Shown one piece after another: positions 62,690 through 64,000 of a stretch of DNA of 64,000 nucleotides. Position 1 is the first letter of the stretch, and each line of letters begins with the position of its first letter. Source of the DNA: Chitinophagaceae bacterium (GTDB taxonomy: Bacteria; Bacteroidota; Bacteroidia; Chitinophagales; Chitinophagaceae); assembly GCA_004173235.1 (NCBI GenBank), contig SEAC01000007.1, forward strand, positions 37,538 to 101,537, in the 5' to 3' direction. The notes beneath the pieces were generated by a model. It ran no database searches, was not told the DNA's origin, and saw only the letters and a program-made list of their open reading frames with translations. The position numbers were made by a program, and so were the translations under genes.

Positions 62690-62912
62690 AGAGCTTCAAC
62701 ACGTTCTTAGAGGTAAGAAGACGATTGGCAACTTCCAGCAATGCAACGGCCTGCTCACGGGAAACGGTCGGAAAATCGTCAAGGAACACTTCCAAAGAAT
62801 CGCCAGCCTCTAAATGGTCAAAAAGCGTCTCAATCGAAACACGAGTCCCCTTAAAGACAGGCGTACCCGATAAGATGTCCGGATCCACGGTGATGAGCTC
62901 TTTGAGTTCCAT
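62673..62912 (-). CDS. DUF433 protein (antitoxin-type)
   Basis: 79 aa. ITVDPDILSGTPVFKGTRVSIETLFDHLEAG ... FLDDFPTVSREQAVALLEVA is the DUF433 signature (a small HTH-like domain). Pairs with DUF5615 downstream. Probably the antitoxin or a regulator of the pair. Confidence 0.9.
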   Translation of the reverse strand: MELKELITVDPDILSGTPVFKGTRVSIETLFDHLEAGDSLEVFLDDFPTVSREQAVALLEVANRLLTSKNVLKLYEVAA

Positions 62913-62970
62913 GGCTTAAAATTACGAATAATCGCAATAAGTCCGAACTAGTGGAGTGTTCGCCGGTAGC

Positions 62971-63105
62971 GCACAACGTTTCACGGCTTTGCGATGTGGT
63001 GGCACTCCGTGTTCCGTCAGTCTAAATTTATTACTAAAGTTCAATAGTATTACAATCGCTCAGCACTTATCCATCAGCCACCATATTGCAAAACCGATGT
63101 TAGCT
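62971..63105 (-). other. attC recombination site
   Basis: Bounded by GCACAAC (62971) and GTTAGCT (63099). Inner arms TGGTGGC/GCCACCA and CGGCTTTGC/GCAAAACCG pair well. Here I see no extra base in the L arm, so it may be atypical. Separates the lipoprotein cassette from the DUF433/DUF5615 cassette. Confidence 0.65.
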
Positions 63106-63115
63106 GCAGTAAAAG

Positions 63116-63865
63116 TCATTTCACATAAAATGTAACCTTTCTACTTAGCATTCTATAGTCAAGTACGGGAGTGTTTAACCTCGAAATAAAAGTGAGTGTG
63201 TTTTCCCCTTTTTTATAATTCTTTGTCTTGAAATACACAACTCCTGTTTCGTCTTGATGTAATGTATCAATGATGTTCTCTGCTGTCAGGCTGTCTTCGT
63301 CATTTTTTACTAAGAACCATTCATTGGGTTGTGCGTTGTTCCATGCTGTATTGGCAAGTGAAACTTCAAACTCTTCGCCATCGTCTATGGTTGATTTAGC
63401 TGAACAAGCCATAGTACTCCAACTGTCATACGGAAGAAGTTTGTTGTTTAAAAGAATACAGACAAAGTTGTTCTTCATATAAATTCTCAGAAGGTCAATA
63501 TCGGAAACAGTTTGGATAGGAAGTTCTCTCAGTTGCTTCAAAATGTCTCGGTCAATAAGTCCATTTGAAGTAAGAGTTTTTTCAAAGTGTTCGTAAAAAG
63601 TATTTTTTTCATCTTCTGTCACAGTGCCGCCGTTTTGGATTTTATCCTTGAATTTTTCTGCGGTCTCGTCCAAATAGTGACTTTCCTGAAAGTAATAATC
63701 GCCCTTCTTTGAAATACGGGCATAATTAAAAAGCGTATTGTCCAAATACTTCAATTGTGCCTGATAAACTTTCGACGCAATGGAAGTTTTGTAATTGAAA
63801 TCGTCTTGTCTGTCTTTACAAGAAAATAATGCAACAGATATTATCAAAGCAGTTTTGAAGTTCAT
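63116..63865 (-). CDS. Cassette lipoprotein, GldM-like C-terminal region?
   Basis: 249 aa, AT-rich compared with the chromosomal genes. Lipobox in ALFSCKD; a long helical part, then QPNEWFLVKNDEDSLTAENIID and DETGVVYFKTKNYKKGENTLTF, a beta segment faintly like gliding protein GldM C-terminal domains. That likeness is weak. Function unknown. Flanked by attC sites on both sides. Confidence 0.7.
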   Translation of the reverse strand: MNFKTALIISVALFSCKDRQDDFNYKTSIASKVYQAQLKYLDNTLFNYARISKKGDYYFQESHYLDETAEKFKDKIQNGGTVTEDEKNTFYEHFEKTLTSNGLIDRDILKQLRELPIQTVSDIDLLRIYMKNNFVCILLNNKLLPYDSWSTMACSAKSTIDDGEEFEVSLANTAWNNAQPNEWFLVKNDEDSLTAENIIDTLHQDETGVVYFKTKNYKKGENTLTFISRLNTPVLDYRMLSRKVTFYVK

Positions 63866-63879
63866 GTCAATTTATTGCA

Positions 63880-63968
63880 GCTAACGACCAGGGCTTGCCG
63901 CAGGCCGGTCGAACTAAGTTAACAAACAACTTTGAAACAGCAGGCTAGCGGCATAGCCCCTGTTATAC
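63880..63968 (-). other. attC recombination site
   Basis: Bounded by AGCTAAC and GTTATAC. Arms AGGGCT-TGCCGC against AGGGGCTATGCCGC leave one extra base on the minus-strand L'' arm. The cassette start core GCAGCTAAC matches that at the end of the same cassette (63099 ff). The next cassette runs off the window. Confidence 0.75.
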
Positions 63969-64000
63969 GCAGGCCGGTCAGATCAGGAATCCGCGCAACG

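Noticed and set aside
1..64000. rRNA or tRNA genes
   Set aside because: No tRNA cloverleaf with a TTCRANNY-type arm and no rRNA segment was noticed in the gaps; a tRNAscan run would settle it.

Overview
The window looks like a chromosome segment of a moderately GC-rich Bacteroidota, most likely Chitinophagales/Chitinophagaceae-like. Reasons: a PorP/SprF-type protein beside a giant PKD-repeat protein with a CHU_C (type IX secretion) tail, Bacteroidota-type promoters (TAnnTTTG -7 boxes, several only 3-6 nt before the start codon), a bacillithiol gene (bshC), and Bacteroidota families such as DUF2452, DUF6261 and DUF4369/TlpA proteins. No rRNA, tRNA, CRISPR array or replication origin was seen. 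Calls rest on reading the sequence; no database search was run.

Layout. 1-8.2 kb: truncated PrsW protease, PorP/SprF plus PKD-CHU_C surface protein, ahcY. 8.3-10.3 kb: minus-strand gene-cassette array (attC-like sites, one DUF5071 gene, one lipoprotein, one small ORF). 10.4-10.8 kb: 42-bp tandem repeats before a DUF6261 gene. 11-20 kb: small envelope proteins, PPK2, a frameshifted gene, metallophosphoesterase, beta-CASP nuclease, thioredoxin-reductase-like protein, GNAT. 20-33.6 kb: hisIE-tlpA and an MBL protein on +, then on - a trpEGDCFBA-hisHAF-DUF2452-pdxJ block headed by a classical trp attenuator whose leader peptide has three consecutive Trp codons. 33.6-38 kb: acetyltransferase, aspartokinase, L,D-transpeptidase, HPPD. 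38-45.5 kb: purK and purE separated by an RND efflux trio. 45.5-59.2 kb: bshC-aldehyde dehydrogenase, small membrane proteins, B12-radical SAM protein, two serine hydrolases, SDR/HxlR pair. 59.3-64 kb: a second cassette array (higBA, DUF433/DUF5615, lipoprotein) whose attC is split by an IS110/IS1111-type element.

Most notable. (1) Downstream of the IS transposase is a ~77-nt structured RNA candidate; its internal loops repeat 9-10 nt of both IS ends and carry a stretch like the attC target, which fits a guide RNA (seekRNA/bridge RNA) directing insertion into cassette sites. (2) Two integrase-less cassette arrays with strand-consistent attC geometry. (3) The trp attenuator. (4) Unusual intergenic repeats made of short word-like units, each unit type recurring at two or more distant loci and sometimes running into gene ends. 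(5) Promoter spacing implying leaderless mRNAs for hisIE, purK, a GNAT gene, a DUF2452 gene and bshC.
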